64,000 nt of DNA. It comes from Tolypothrix brevis GSE-NOS-MK-07-07A. Lineage in GTDB: Bacteria; Cyanobacteriota; Cyanobacteriia; Cyanobacteriales; Nostocaceae. The stretch lies in assembly GCA_019358985.1 (NCBI GenBank), contig JAHHIJ010000010.1:1-64000 (forward strand). Reading direction: 5' to 3'. A program made the translations under genes and the position numbers. The notes under the pieces are model-generated. The model saw only the letters and a list, made by a program, of their open reading frames with translations. It was not told the origin of the DNA and did not search any database. Shown here in pieces: positions 27,212 to 37,293 of the stretch. The first letter of the stretch is position 1; every line of letters begins with the position of its first letter.

Positions 27212-27706
27212 GCTTTTCTTCCAAGTTAGAGAATTATTGTTACTTAAGCTACAGAACAGCAGATTTTTGTTAATTCATAAATATTTTAAATATAAACTAG
27301 ACTTTTTATTTGCAATCCTCAAGTATTAAGGTTTGCCTGTTTAACTGTTTAATATTTACCTAAAATTCCTGAATCTTTATGTTAAGCAAATGTTTATTTT
27401 TCTATTTTCAAAGCGATTGTAATGATTACGTAAAGGAAATAAAAAGTAAATATAAAGTTAAGATAAATTTTGCAGAGAAATTACACAAGTAGCTTTTTTT
27501 TAGAGTACATTCTATACAGGTGAAGAAGAAACAATTACTACCAGGGAAACCAAGAGCTTACAGTAAAAGGTATTGCATCTCCATGTGTTAACGTCAACCA
27601 TGCTCTAATCCTTGAGAAAAGTCGAGAGTAATAAAATCTGACATTTTCAATATTTGGAATGGTTAGTCGTTGTTCTAAATTTTTGTTTGACACAAGGAGT
27701 GACCTA
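27212..27706. other. Spacer before the polysaccharide cluster
   Basis: About 500 bp of AT-rich DNA after the terminator. No gene or clear repeat. It probably holds the promoter of the WecG-like gene. Confidence 0.5.
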
Positions 27707-28516
27707 ATGGTGGGAATTTTTCTACCTAAACAAAGAGTGATTGATTTTCCGATTACAGCTTTACGCTTTGACGATCAGATACAAACAATACTGAGGTGGG
27801 CGATCGCTCGCGAAAGTAAAACAGTTTGCGTAGCCAACGTACATATGCTGATGGAAGCCCATTGGAATCCAGAGTTTGCTACTGTTTTAAAGAACGCAGA
27901 TATAATCACTCCTGATGGGATGCCTCTAGTTTGGATGATGAGGCTTTTGGGAAGGCGTTATCAAGACCGTGTAGCAGGGATGGATGTTTTGTTAGCATCA
28001 TGTAAGCTAGCGCAAGCACAAAACGTCAGTGTTTTCTTTGCGGGTTCTCAACTAGACATTCTTTCTTTGATGCAAAAAAGGTTAGAGAAGGAATTTCCTA
28101 ACTTGAAAATTGCCGGGATGGAACCTTTGCCCTTCCGTCCCATGACGGAAACTGAAGACAAAGCTCTGATTAAGATGATTAACAACAGTGGTGCTGGTTT
28201 GGTGTTTGTATCTCTGGGTTGTCCCAAACAAGAAAATTGGATAGCTCAACATAAAAATCAAATTCAGTCGGTGATGATTGGGTTGGGTGGAGTTTTCCCC
28301 GTTTACGCAGGAATCCATAAACGCGCACCTCGTATGGTACGAGACTTAGGTTTTGAATGGCTATATCGGTGGTTGCAAGAACCTCGGCGTCTCTGGCATC
28401 GTTATAGTACCACCATTCCAGCTTTTATCTTGTTGGCTAGCAAGCAACTGTTGATGTCAAGCTCTTTTAGTACTCCATTTCGTATCCGCGAACGGTATTT
28501 GGGATGGAGAGATTAG
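27707..28516 (+). CDS. WecG/TagA/CpsF-family glycosyltransferase (GT26)
   Basis: About 269 aa from ATG 27707, which has an AAGGAG ribosome site 7 nt upstream; an ATG at 27659 adds 16 residues without one. Typical GT26 segments: VCVANVHMLMEA, ITPDGMPLVWMMRLLG (catalytic Asp region), VFVSLGCPKQENWIA, GVFPVYAGIHKRAPRMV and a C-terminal amphipathic membrane-docking end (WLYRWLQEPRRLWHRY). It transfers a sugar such as ManNAc(A) to a lipid-linked intermediate early in surface polysaccharide assembly. First gene of the glycan cluster. Confidence 0.92.
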   Translation: MVGIFLPKQRVIDFPITALRFDDQIQTILRWAIARESKTVCVANVHMLMEAHWNPEFATVLKNADIITPDGMPLVWMMRLLGRRYQDRVAGMDVLLASCKLAQAQNVSVFFAGSQLDILSLMQKRLEKEFPNLKIAGMEPLPFRPMTETEDKALIKMINNSGAGLVFVSLGCPKQENWIAQHKNQIQSVMIGLGGVFPVYAGIHKRAPRMVRDLGFEWLYRWLQEPRRLWHRYSTTIPAFILLASKQLLMSSSFSTPFRIRERYLGWRD

Positions 28517-29211
28517 CAACAAAGAATGTAGAGACGTAGCACTGCTACGTCTCTGACTTCTGGATAGCACTGCTACGTCTCTGACTTCTATAGCGCTTCT
28601 CGTTTGAATCAAGTACAGATTTATCTGCGTCCATCTGCGTTCATCTGCGGTTCCTTAATTCTGCACCCAACTGATAACCGCTATAGATAACGCAATCTAA
28701 ATTGGGTCGAAGTCTAATTTAGTACCATTTAATCATGCTTTTGCACTCTTATTGAGTAGTGATGCTGTTTCGACGTACATTTAGTTTTTGCATCAAATTC
28801 AAAGTAGTAGCAGTAGAATTTCTGAGGAAAATATCCGGAACACCAGTAAAGCACTTAGAAGTATATTACAGAATCTTCTCCGAGTAAATACTAATGCATT
28901 TATTCTTCATGAAGTATTTTACCATAAATTATCAACAAATAATTCGGAGAATTTTGTAGCTGGCTATGTCGCCTAAAGTAACTTTGTGTAAGCCTTACAG
29001 AGTTTTAACGCGAAAGTTTCCATCTTGATTTAATCCTTTTTGCCAAAAACTCCAATTGCTTCAAGCTTAAACAAAATTACAAATATTTCCTGATATGAAG
29101 ATTACCGAAGGAAATACTAAAGGGATAACAAAGACAGTATTTTTTCGGAGATGTCTATTGACTGCAAAACAATCACACATTCTCTAATTGATGCAACATA
29201 CAGGTAAGTAG
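28517..29211. other. Spacer with repeats upstream of wzm
   Basis: Holds a GACGTAGCACTGC palindrome (28528-28556) and a partial second copy (28566-28583). A MITE-like unit follows at 28590-28686, ends TATAGCG and CGCTATA, sharing the TTTATCTGCGTCCATC core with the element at 13978. The CGGAGATGTCTATTG string (about 29145) also occurs at 18034. No gene supported. Confidence 0.6.
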
Positions 29212-30039
29212 ATGGAAAGCAAAGAACTCATTATCGAGGCAGGTAGAGCTGAGAGTCAGTACTGGAAAGACCTGTGGAAATACAGAGAGCTATTTTACTT
29301 TCTGGCATGGCGGGACATTTTGGTGCGCTACAAGCAAACTGTAATTGGGATGGCATGGGCTTTAATTCGTCCCTTCTTAACAATGGTGGTATTCACCTTT
29401 GTGTTTCAAGGAGTAGCAAAACTACCCTCGATAGGAAATACCCCTTACCCGATTCTGGTTTTTGCTGGTTTGCTACCCTGGCAGTTTTTCTCTGGTGCGC
29501 TGAGTGAATGCAGCAACAGTTTAGTTTCCAATGCCAACCTGCTTTCTAAAGTTTACTTTCCGCGTTTGATTGTCCCCACTAGTGCAGTCATTGTTAGCTT
29601 TGTAGACTTCATGATTTCCGGTATCATTTTGCTGGGGTTGATGGCGTACTACAACTTTGTACCTGATTGGCGGATTTTGACACTGCCGCTATTTATTTTG
29701 ATTGCCTTTGCAGCATCGATAGGTGCAGGATTGTGGTTAGCAGCTTTGACTGTGGAATATCGCGATTTCCGCTATGTTGTGCCGTTTATAGTGCAATTTG
29801 GTTTGTACATTTCTCCTGTAGGTTTTACTGCCAGTAGAATACCGGAAAAATGGCAGCTGTTGTATTCACTCAACCCAATGGTAGGAGTAATTAACGGTTT
29901 CCGCTGGGCAATTATAGGCGGCGAATCGCAGATATACTTACCTGGCTTTGCATTGTCTGTAGGTTTAGTGATTCTAATGCTTGTCAGCGGAATTTGGTAC
30001 TTCCGCAAGATGGAACGCACATTTGCTGACGTGGTATAG
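29212..30039 (+). CDS. wzm: ABC-2 polysaccharide export permease (Wzm)
   Basis: 275 aa with an amphipathic N-terminus (YRELFYFLAWRDILVRYKQT) and six membrane helices, the pattern of O-antigen/teichoic acid ABC-2 permeases. Conserved pieces are GMAWALIRPFLTMVVFTFVF, the GLLPWQFFSGAL loop and LNPMVGVINGFRWA before the last helices. With the ATPase 16 bp downstream it exports lipid-linked glycan across the inner membrane. Confidence 0.93.
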   Translation: MESKELIIEAGRAESQYWKDLWKYRELFYFLAWRDILVRYKQTVIGMAWALIRPFLTMVVFTFVFQGVAKLPSIGNTPYPILVFAGLLPWQFFSGALSECSNSLVSNANLLSKVYFPRLIVPTSAVIVSFVDFMISGIILLGLMAYYNFVPDWRILTLPLFILIAFAASIGAGLWLAALTVEYRDFRYVVPFIVQFGLYISPVGFTASRIPEKWQLLYSLNPMVGVINGFRWAIIGGESQIYLPGFALSVGLVILMLVSGIWYFRKMERTFADVV

Positions 30040-30055
30040 CTAGGAGTAGATTGAC

Positions 30056-31330
30056 ATGTCTGATACAGTTATTAGAGTTGAAAATTTAAGTAAGAAGTAC
30101 ATTCTAGGTCAGCAGAAAGAAGGCAGTAGTAGTTACAAGTCTCTGCGCGAATCTATAAGTGATGGGGCAAAATCGCTGGGAGAAAAACTTCTCAAACCCG
30201 GTGGTAAAAAAGACATTAGCCCAAGCGAGCAAGAGTTTTGGGCGTTGAAGGATGTGTCGTTTGAGATTAAGCAAGGCGATCGCGTTGGGTTCATTGGGCG
30301 TAATGGTGCTGGTAAGTCAACGCTACTGAAGGTTCTCAGCAGAATTACTGAACCAACCAGTGGATCTATCCGGATTAAAGGGAGAGTTGCCAGTTTATTG
30401 GAAGTGGGAACAGGATTTCACCCAGAGTTGACTGGTAGAGAGAATATCTTCCTCAATGGCGCAATTTTGGGAATGGGCAAGGCTGAGATTCAACGCAAAT
30501 TTGATGAGATTGTTGCCTTTGCCGAAGTTGAGAAGTTTTTAGATACGCCTGTTAAGCGCTATTCTTCAGGGATGTATGTGCGGCTAGCGTTTGCAGTGGC
30601 AGCGCATTTAGAACCAGAGATTTTAATTGTGGATGAGGTGTTGGCAGTAGGAGATGCCGAATTTCGCAAGAAATGTATGCGAAAAATGAAAGATATCTCC
30701 GAAAGAGAAGGAAGAACAATTTTATTTGTTAGCCATGATTTAGGGGTAATCCGAGCATATTGCAATCAAGGAATTATGCTAAATCGTGGTCAAGTTTATT
30801 GTCAGGGGAATATTGATGAAGTTACCAGTGCTTACTTATCAGTAACAAAAACTTCTAACTTCAGACCAGTGATGCGCTCTAAGTGTGGCAGATTCGAGCT
30901 TAAACGTCCTTTTTGGATTGATGATAAAGGTGAAGAAGTAACTGAATATGCATGGGGTTCAAGCTATAAGTTAAGATTTGACTTTAACTTCCTTGAACAA
31001 GTTAGTCAAGTTAATCCAGGTTTTTTCCTACTTGATGATGAAGGGAAAAGAATATTTACTTCCCATTTACTAGATGATGATTTTAGATTTAAAACTCCCT
31101 TAAAAGGTAGAGTTATTATCGATACAGACTTAGATTTACCATCATTATCTCCTGGTGAATATCATATAGTATTTGGAGTTAGAGATGAGTCAGAAGAGGA
31201 TGCAATATTTTATGATGATGAGCTAATAAAACTCAAAATACTTTATTTAGAAATGCCGAAAAATGGAGTAGGTGGATTTTTGTGGCATACAACTAAATGG
31301 TCTTTTATAGAAGATAAATTTACCAGATAA
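30056..31330 (+). CDS. wzt: ABC polysaccharide export ATPase with C-terminal sugar-binding domain (Wzt)
   Basis: 424 aa. NBD residues about 1-260: Walker A GRNGAGKSTLL, signature YSSGMYVRLAFAVA, Walker B ILIVDEVLAVGD, switch VSHDLG. The insertion after the first strand (QKEGSSSYKSLRES) is typical of Wzt/KpsT-like exporters. The C-terminal domain (about 275-420) is a beta-sandwich of the Wzt-C type, which binds the modified end of the glycan and sets export specificity, implying a capped polymer. Partner of Wzm; the next gene follows 6 bp later. Confidence 0.93.
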   Translation: MSDTVIRVENLSKKYILGQQKEGSSSYKSLRESISDGAKSLGEKLLKPGGKKDISPSEQEFWALKDVSFEIKQGDRVGFIGRNGAGKSTLLKVLSRITEPTSGSIRIKGRVASLLEVGTGFHPELTGRENIFLNGAILGMGKAEIQRKFDEIVAFAEVEKFLDTPVKRYSSGMYVRLAFAVAAHLEPEILIVDEVLAVGDAEFRKKCMRKMKDISEREGRTILFVSHDLGVIRAYCNQGIMLNRGQVYCQGNIDEVTSAYLSVTKTSNFRPVMRSKCGRFELKRPFWIDDKGEEVTEYAWGSSYKLRFDFNFLEQVSQVNPGFFLLDDEGKRIFTSHLLDDDFRFKTPLKGRVIIDTDLDLPSLSPGEYHIVFGVRDESEEDAIFYDDELIKLKILYLEMPKNGVGGFLWHTTKWSFIEDKFTR

Positions 31331-31336
31331 AAAATT

Positions 31337-32491
31337 ATGTATATCAATTCATTAAAGCTGGTTAGTTCCGCTCTCAAAATCAAATGTAAAATATCTAATA
31401 TTCATAAAAAAATCAAGAATAAATTACGTTACCAACTAGGAATATTGTTGTATGAAATACTTCTCCAAAATCAACGCTACACTGTAATACTTGCTTATTT
31501 TTTGCTTTGTAAGCTTAAGATGATCAGAACTTGGGACCCTTGGATTATGAAAAAGGGCAATGAGTATCATGCATTCTGTCTAGCAAGTTTTATAACTGAA
31601 GAACCATTTTGGATGACTGGTGTAATTTTGCATTTAGTATCTAAAGACCTCGAAAAATGGTCATTTACAGACGTAACTATGCAACCAGATGATTGTCAGT
31701 GGCGAAATGGTAGAATTCTTGCCGGATCGTGTGTTGAAGAGAATAATAAATTTTATCTATTTTATTCAGCGTCTCCTCAAAAACCAAATATTTTAATCGA
31801 AAGTATTGGCATGGCAGTTTCCGATGACTTGCGAACTTGGCAACAGCAACCAGATGTATTAATTGTTCTTGATTATAAAATTTATGCTAATTCGCAGCGG
31901 ACTGATACAATTTACGAACACTGTCAATGTCGAGACCCTTATCTTGTAAAATGTGACGTTAAAAATCAGTATTATTTGATTTTTTCAACTGCGATTTCTG
32001 ATGCACATCATCACTTTCGTGGGTGTATAGGTTTAGCTGTCTCCCAATCTATAGACGGTCCTTATCAATTACTAAAGCCATTATTATTTCCTCATGTTAA
32101 TGACGAAACAAACAACGGAATATTTTATGAACTTGAACGACCTCAGCTAATTATTAAAAATGGCAAATACTATTTATTTTTCTCAGCATGGGGTCATACA
32201 ATTAACCCAAAAGCATCAGAAAATTACAGTGAATTAAACTTAGATAAGTCTGCTCTATATTGCTATGTTTCTGACAGTCTCGATGGACTTTATAAACCTG
32301 TACCTGAATTTAAAATTGTCCCTGGCAGTGAAAAAACAGGTATGTACGGAACAAACTTCCTACAAGATGAAGATGGAGAATGGTTTGCTTACGGCTGGTA
32401 TCTTGAAACATTTACTTGTGAAATAGGTCGGAAATTTCCCGTGATTTGGGATACCGAAATTCCACGCATTTTGATACCAAATCAAGACTAG
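31337..32491 (+). CDS. GH32/GH43-like beta-propeller glycoside hydrolase
   Basis: 384 aa. A basic N-terminus (about 1-60) precedes a five-bladed propeller. The three acid motifs of the GH32/43/68 superfamily are visible: TWDPWIMKKG (nucleophile-type Asp, about 66), CRDPYLVKC (RDP, about 204) and YELERPQLI (Glu, about 272). Repeated HLVSKDLEKWSF and AVSDDLRTWQ blades fit. There is no classical signal peptide, so it may act in the cytoplasm on a sugar precursor. Its coupling to wzt suggests glycan trimming or transfer rather than scavenging. Substrate unknown. Confidence 0.75.
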   Translation: MYINSLKLVSSALKIKCKISNIHKKIKNKLRYQLGILLYEILLQNQRYTVILAYFLLCKLKMIRTWDPWIMKKGNEYHAFCLASFITEEPFWMTGVILHLVSKDLEKWSFTDVTMQPDDCQWRNGRILAGSCVEENNKFYLFYSASPQKPNILIESIGMAVSDDLRTWQQQPDVLIVLDYKIYANSQRTDTIYEHCQCRDPYLVKCDVKNQYYLIFSTAISDAHHHFRGCIGLAVSQSIDGPYQLLKPLLFPHVNDETNNGIFYELERPQLIIKNGKYYLFFSAWGHTINPKASENYSELNLDKSALYCYVSDSLDGLYKPVPEFKIVPGSEKTGMYGTNFLQDEDGEWFAYGWYLETFTCEIGRKFPVIWDTEIPRILIPNQD

Positions 32492-32666
32492 TTACTATTT
32501 ATGATCTTAACTTTGTCTGTGTGGGTGGAATAGGTTTTCTGTTGATTGAGCATCGAAAATATTAGTACTGAATTTAGAAGAAACCCAAATTATTGGATAT
32601 TAAATTTTTACTGATTCAGTACGTAAGATCATAGTTTGCGTCATTGTTGGAATATTTATTGTAGAT

Positions 32667-33932
32667 ATGAAAGTAGCCGTTGTTAGCAAATCTGATAGAA
32701 ATGGAGGTGGGGCAAGTAGAGTTGCCGAGGATCTTGCTACCTGGTTAAATGATGCAGGACACCCAACTGATCACTTTATTGCCTTTAACTTCAAAGAGCC
32801 TCTTTCATTCCAACGCAGTCTCTATGGAGAAGGTCGTAGATACAGGCTTTGTAAAAGGATTCACGAAAAGACTAACGAATACGGTTTCCCAGAACTGTTG
32901 CCCGTTGAATACTGGCTTAACTTGAGCAGAATTCTTGATAATTATGATATTGTTCATTTTCACGACCTCTATACCGCCATATCTCCGGTCACTCTTGCTC
33001 TAACTTCCCGACGCAAACCTACTTTTTTCACAATACATGACTGTTCTGCATTTACTGGCGGTTGTCTGTACCCGATGGGATGTGAAAAGTTTAATAGCCA
33101 TTGTCATAAGTGTCCACAATTGCCTGTAGATAAAAATCAAGAATCAATTGCCGATCGCACGAAAGAAATCCAGACAATCAAACGATGGGTTTCTGGGCAA
33201 TTTAATATACGTTACATATTTCCAAGCCACTGGATGCTTCAGGAGGCTCAAAAAGCTCTCAAATTCAAAATTTCACCTGTAGTCATTCCTAATACTCTTG
33301 ATTTGCAACCTTTTCCTTCTGTGAAAAAGGCAGATGTAAAAACTAGTTTAGGTATTCCAGAAAATCGTAAAGTAGTTGTCATTGCAGCATCATTTTCTCT
33401 TGACGATCCCCGTAAGGGTGCAAAGTATGCAATTAATGCCTTGCAAAGTATGCGTGATATTTCTCCATTTGTTATAGCTGTAGGACATTGCAACGACGAG
33501 TTTAAGCAGGCATTGCAGGGACTTGAGTTTAAAGAGATGGGTTATATAAAAGACCCTAACTTCCTAGCTCAAGTTTACTCGGCAGCAGATATTATGCTCT
33601 TCTGCACCCTTGCTGATAACCTGCCATTAACTGTGATGGAAGCAATGGCTGCATCTACTCCAGTCATTGGTTTTGCTACAGGAGGTGTTCCAGAGATGAT
33701 ACAAACAGGACGCAACGGTATTTTAGTTGAGCCTACTAACCAAGAGGCATTAAATCAAGCCCTACGTCAAGCATTACTATCGATGGATTTGGAAACAATG
33801 GGTCAGCAGGCAAGAAGGGATTTTGAAGAGAAATTTTCTAGGGCTGCATTTGTTGAAAGGCATCTGCAAATCTATCAAAATCTTCCACTTTACGAATCTG
33901 TAAATCAATCAGAACAAGCATTAGTGATGTAG
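32667..33932 (+). CDS. GT4 glycosyltransferase
   Basis: 421 aa, GT-B fold. N-terminal KSDRNGGGASRVAEDLA loop, DIVHFHDLYTAISP, FFTIHDCSAFTGGC; C-terminal FSLDDPRKGAKYAINAL and the EX7E-type acceptor/donor region (LADNLPLTVMEAMAASTP, then GFATGGVPEMI). Cys-rich insertion around residues 132-152 (GCLYPMGCEKFNSHCHKCPQ) is characteristic of a subset of these enzymes and may bind metal. Sugar not predictable. Confidence 0.9.
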   Translation: MKVAVVSKSDRNGGGASRVAEDLATWLNDAGHPTDHFIAFNFKEPLSFQRSLYGEGRRYRLCKRIHEKTNEYGFPELLPVEYWLNLSRILDNYDIVHFHDLYTAISPVTLALTSRRKPTFFTIHDCSAFTGGCLYPMGCEKFNSHCHKCPQLPVDKNQESIADRTKEIQTIKRWVSGQFNIRYIFPSHWMLQEAQKALKFKISPVVIPNTLDLQPFPSVKKADVKTSLGIPENRKVVVIAASFSLDDPRKGAKYAINALQSMRDISPFVIAVGHCNDEFKQALQGLEFKEMGYIKDPNFLAQVYSAADIMLFCTLADNLPLTVMEAMAASTPVIGFATGGVPEMIQTGRNGILVEPTNQEALNQALRQALLSMDLETMGQQARRDFEEKFSRAAFVERHLQIYQNLPLYESVNQSEQALVM

Positions 33933-34040
33933 GTGAAAAATCAGCGTACTGACTGGAAATCAATTGACAAGCGCAACCAATTCTACCTGAACTGTTACAG
34001 CTTTAAGTAGAAACCTGAAAATGTTTGAGGATATTATCGT

Positions 34041-35033
34041 ATGATTTGCTCCGCAACTGCAACCCTTTCATCCACTCTCTCAAAGAATTCAGGGAGCGAT
34101 CGCTTTTACCTCATCTCTGGTTCAGCTCATGTTGCACTCGCTCAAGATATCGCCAATTCTCTCGGCATAAATCTGATTCCTACAATTCGTAAACAGTTTG
34201 CCGATGGCGAGATTTATGTCCAAATCCAAGAATCAATTCGAGGTGGCGATGTTTACCTGATTCAGCCTACTTGCCACCCAGTTAACGATCGCTTAATGGA
34301 ATTGATGATCATGATTGATGCTTGCCGTCGGGCTTCAGCAAGGCAAATCACGGCTGTTTTACCCTACTACGGTTACGCTAGGGCAGACCGCAAAGCCGCT
34401 GGACGCGAATCAATCACAGCTAAACTAGTCGCAAATTTGCTTGCAGAGGCAGGATCTGATCGAGTAATCGCAGTAGATTTACACTCCGCCCAGGTTCAAG
34501 GCTTTTTCGATATCCCACTGGATCATATCTACGGTTCTCCTGTTCTTGTAGATTACATCCGAAATAAACAGCTTTCAAACGTTGTTGTAGTCTCTCCCGA
34601 TGTCGGAGGAGTGGCACGAGCGCGGGGATTTGCGAAAAAGCTTAACGATGCACCACTTGCAATTGTCGATAAGCGTCGCCAAGCACACAATTGTGCTGAA
34701 GTCATGAATGTAATTGGTGATGTGCGTGGCAAGACAGCTATTCTCGTAGATGACATGATTGACACAGCAGGTACTATTACTGAAGCTGCAAAGTTACTCC
34801 GTCAGGAGGGTGCAAAACAAGTTTTTGCTTGTGCAACCCACGCGGTTTTGTCGCCCCCTGCAATTGAACGACTAGCGAGTGGTTGTTTAGAAGAAGTAAT
34901 CGTCACAAATACCATTCCAATTCCAGATGAAAAACGCTTCCCACAACTAACGGTAATATCTATTGCCGATTTTCTTGGCGAAGCAATTTTCCGCATCCAT
35001 ACAGAAAGTTCTATTAGTAGTTTGTTTTGTTAG
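34041..35033 (+). CDS. prs: Ribose-phosphate pyrophosphokinase
   Basis: 330 aa, makes PRPP from ribose-5-phosphate and ATP. Motifs: IRKQFADGEIYVQI, YGYARADRKAAGRES (flexible catalytic loop), VDLHSAQVQGFFDIP, the PRPP loop AILVDDMIDTAGT and TNTIPIPDEKRFPQL. Full length. It sits between a GT4 and a HAD protein in a polysaccharide cluster, which is not a usual prs neighbourhood. It may be a second copy, perhaps feeding a decaprenyl-phosphoribose or nucleotide pathway. That cannot be decided without the rest of the genome. Confidence 0.94.
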   Translation: MICSATATLSSTLSKNSGSDRFYLISGSAHVALAQDIANSLGINLIPTIRKQFADGEIYVQIQESIRGGDVYLIQPTCHPVNDRLMELMIMIDACRRASARQITAVLPYYGYARADRKAAGRESITAKLVANLLAEAGSDRVIAVDLHSAQVQGFFDIPLDHIYGSPVLVDYIRNKQLSNVVVVSPDVGGVARARGFAKKLNDAPLAIVDKRRQAHNCAEVMNVIGDVRGKTAILVDDMIDTAGTITEAAKLLRQEGAKQVFACATHAVLSPPAIERLASGCLEEVIVTNTIPIPDEKRFPQLTVISIADFLGEAIFRIHTESSISSLFC

Positions 35034-35107
35034 AGTAAGCGACTGTTACAAATTAATAATGTCGATTAGTTCAGTTTAGATTGTTTTGAAAGCAACACTC
35101 AGTAATT

Positions 35108-37147
35108 ATGGCAACAAAAACCTACTCATTCGATGTATTTGAGACATGTTTAGTTCGGGTTTGGGCAAAACCAACCGACTTATTTTGGGAATTGGGAGAA
35201 CAATTAAGGGAAGAAAAACTAATCGGGATATCAGCAGATTCTTGGCAGCAGATGCGGATAAAAGCAGAAAGCCAAGCCAGAGAAGCATCAAAAACTGGAG
35301 AAGTAAATGTAGAACAAATCTACCAACAATTAGCTCGTTTGTTGGGTTGGTCAACAACTGAAGCCGAACAAGCTATGGACAAAGAAATTGCATTAGAGTT
35401 GGCTTCTTTGCGTCCTGTACCCGCTATTCAAAAAAGAATACAAGCATTACAGCAAGCAAATGATCGGCTCATCTACATGTCAGACATGTATTTATCTGAG
35501 GAGACAATTCGGACTTTCCTCAAAGAAAATAATGTCTGGACACCGGGTAGCAGTTTGTATGTCTCATCCGAAATAGGAATGAGCAAGTCAAATGGTAAAT
35601 TATTTCCACATTGTCTGGCACAGGAATCAGTTAAAGCTTCTCAATTAACCCATATTGGAGACAACTTCCACTCCGATGTGAAAATGGCGAAAAAACAAGG
35701 GGTTAAGGTGGAACCAATTTCTCAAACCCACCTCAATCGATACGAAGGAAAAATCGCGGACACTACCCAACTTCCCTTAAAATTTAGATCCTTACTTGCT
35801 GGTGCAAGCAGACTTACTCGTTTGCAGTCTCAAGAAACGAGTGCTGATAAACAAGTTATTTGGGACACAACAGCGAGTGCAGTAGCTCCAATGTTATTCG
35901 GTTTCGTTCACTGGTGTCTTGTAGAAGCGCAAAAAAAAGGAATTCAAAGACTGTATTTTGTCGCCAGAGATGGGCAGATTTTGCAAAAAATTGCTCAAGT
36001 TATCTGCAAAAATTGGGGATACAAAATAGACTGCCGTTACTTCTATGGTTCTCGTCAAGCATGGCATCAGCCTGCCCTTCAAGAGATTGGTAAAGAGCAG
36101 CTTGACTGGATTTTGGCTCACGCTGATTCTGACATTCGGTTTCTATCAATTCGTTCCATTTGTGAGCGAGTTAACATATCACCAGAGGAGATTAAAGATG
36201 TCCTAAGTCGATATGGTTTTCCAGAAGCGAAATGGGATGTGAATCTTCAGATTAAGCAACGTAAATTACTGAGGCAGGTTTTCACTGAGAAGCAAATTAC
36301 TGAACTTATCATCTCAACTTCTACTACCTATCGTGAAAAGGTGATCGGCTACTTTCGCCAAGAAGGACTAGACGATGGAGTTCCCTTTGGTTTTGTGGAT
36401 GTTGGCTGGAGTGGAAACATACAACGCTCTTTTAGTAAATTACTGAACATTGCTGGTTTCTATCCAGAATCTGGCGTTTGTGGTTTTTACTTTGCCCTTG
36501 AGAATCGGGTTAAGCCATTTCAAAATGATTGTTCACTGGCTTATTTCTATGATGATGTAGACATAGACAATTTATACGATCGCCATCTGGTCTGCAAGTA
36601 CAGATACTTGTTCGAGCTTTTCTTTGCAGCAGATCACGGTAGTACTATGAACTACGAGCTATGCGGTGAGCAGTATATCCCCGTACTTCGTTACCCGAAA
36701 AACGAACATGCAATCAAATGGGGGTTATATGTCCTGCAAGCTGCTGCTGTCGAATTTGCACAGCAAATCACGGCTATCCTGAGTAAGCAAGAATGTACAA
36801 CTGAACTTTTCCTAGAAGTATCGGAAATTTTGGCAAAAGAACTCACCCGAAATCCTTCCACTCAGGAAGCTGAAGTGTTCGGCTCCTTTGTCATGTCTGG
36901 AGATCAAACTGAAAATTCTTTTGAGGAACTAGCACCGATTTACAGTTTAGCTGATTGGTGGAAACTACTAATTTATAAAAAGCATCCACATGGAGATGTC
37001 TGGCATCCGGCTTCACTTGCCAGAGCTAACGTCATTGTGAGAAAAATTTTAGCCCTCAGGAAGCTCAATATGAGCCATATAATGATGAAAAAATTGGCAA
37101 AATTTAAACACAAATTTCTCGAAAGGGCAGCTATTAAAACTACTTGA
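35108..37147 (+). CDS. HAD-superfamily protein with long C-terminal extension
   Basis: 679 aa. HAD hydrolase domain at about 1-215: motif I SFDVFETCLVR (FDxFDT-like with Glu in place of the usual second Asp), motif II YMSDMYLS, Lys region MSKSNGKLF, motif III THIGDNFHSDV. Residues 220-670 form a large unknown region (FVARDGQILQ, RYFYGSRQAWH, FVDVGWSGNIQRS) found in predicted HAD proteins of glycan clusters. Cytoplasmic, no signal. Likely acts on a phosphorylated sugar or lipid-phosphate, but the exact reaction is unknown. Confidence 0.75.
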   Translation: MATKTYSFDVFETCLVRVWAKPTDLFWELGEQLREEKLIGISADSWQQMRIKAESQAREASKTGEVNVEQIYQQLARLLGWSTTEAEQAMDKEIALELASLRPVPAIQKRIQALQQANDRLIYMSDMYLSEETIRTFLKENNVWTPGSSLYVSSEIGMSKSNGKLFPHCLAQESVKASQLTHIGDNFHSDVKMAKKQGVKVEPISQTHLNRYEGKIADTTQLPLKFRSLLAGASRLTRLQSQETSADKQVIWDTTASAVAPMLFGFVHWCLVEAQKKGIQRLYFVARDGQILQKIAQVICKNWGYKIDCRYFYGSRQAWHQPALQEIGKEQLDWILAHADSDIRFLSIRSICERVNISPEEIKDVLSRYGFPEAKWDVNLQIKQRKLLRQVFTEKQITELIISTSTTYREKVIGYFRQEGLDDGVPFGFVDVGWSGNIQRSFSKLLNIAGFYPESGVCGFYFALENRVKPFQNDCSLAYFYDDVDIDNLYDRHLVCKYRYLFELFFAADHGSTMNYELCGEQYIPVLRYPKNEHAIKWGLYVLQAAAVEFAQQITAILSKQECTTELFLEVSEILAKELTRNPSTQEAEVFGSFVMSGDQTENSFEELAPIYSLADWWKLLIYKKHPHGDVWHPASLARANVIVRKILALRKLNMSHIMMKKLAKFKHKFLERAAIKTT

Positions 37148-37293
37148 AACTAGGCTTGATTGTTTTCTCATCTTACTCTTGGCTGAATGTGGAAAGTTTC
37201 AAACCTCAAGCAAGGATAAATTGTCTAAATTTCGATTGGTTGGATGTTGCGAAAGTCAGTTAAGACCTTGAGAAACATAACAGGTAAAGAAAT

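Noticed and set aside
28788-28976. 62-codon plus frame before wzm
   Set aside because: TTG start without ribosome site; composition like surrounding non-coding DNA.
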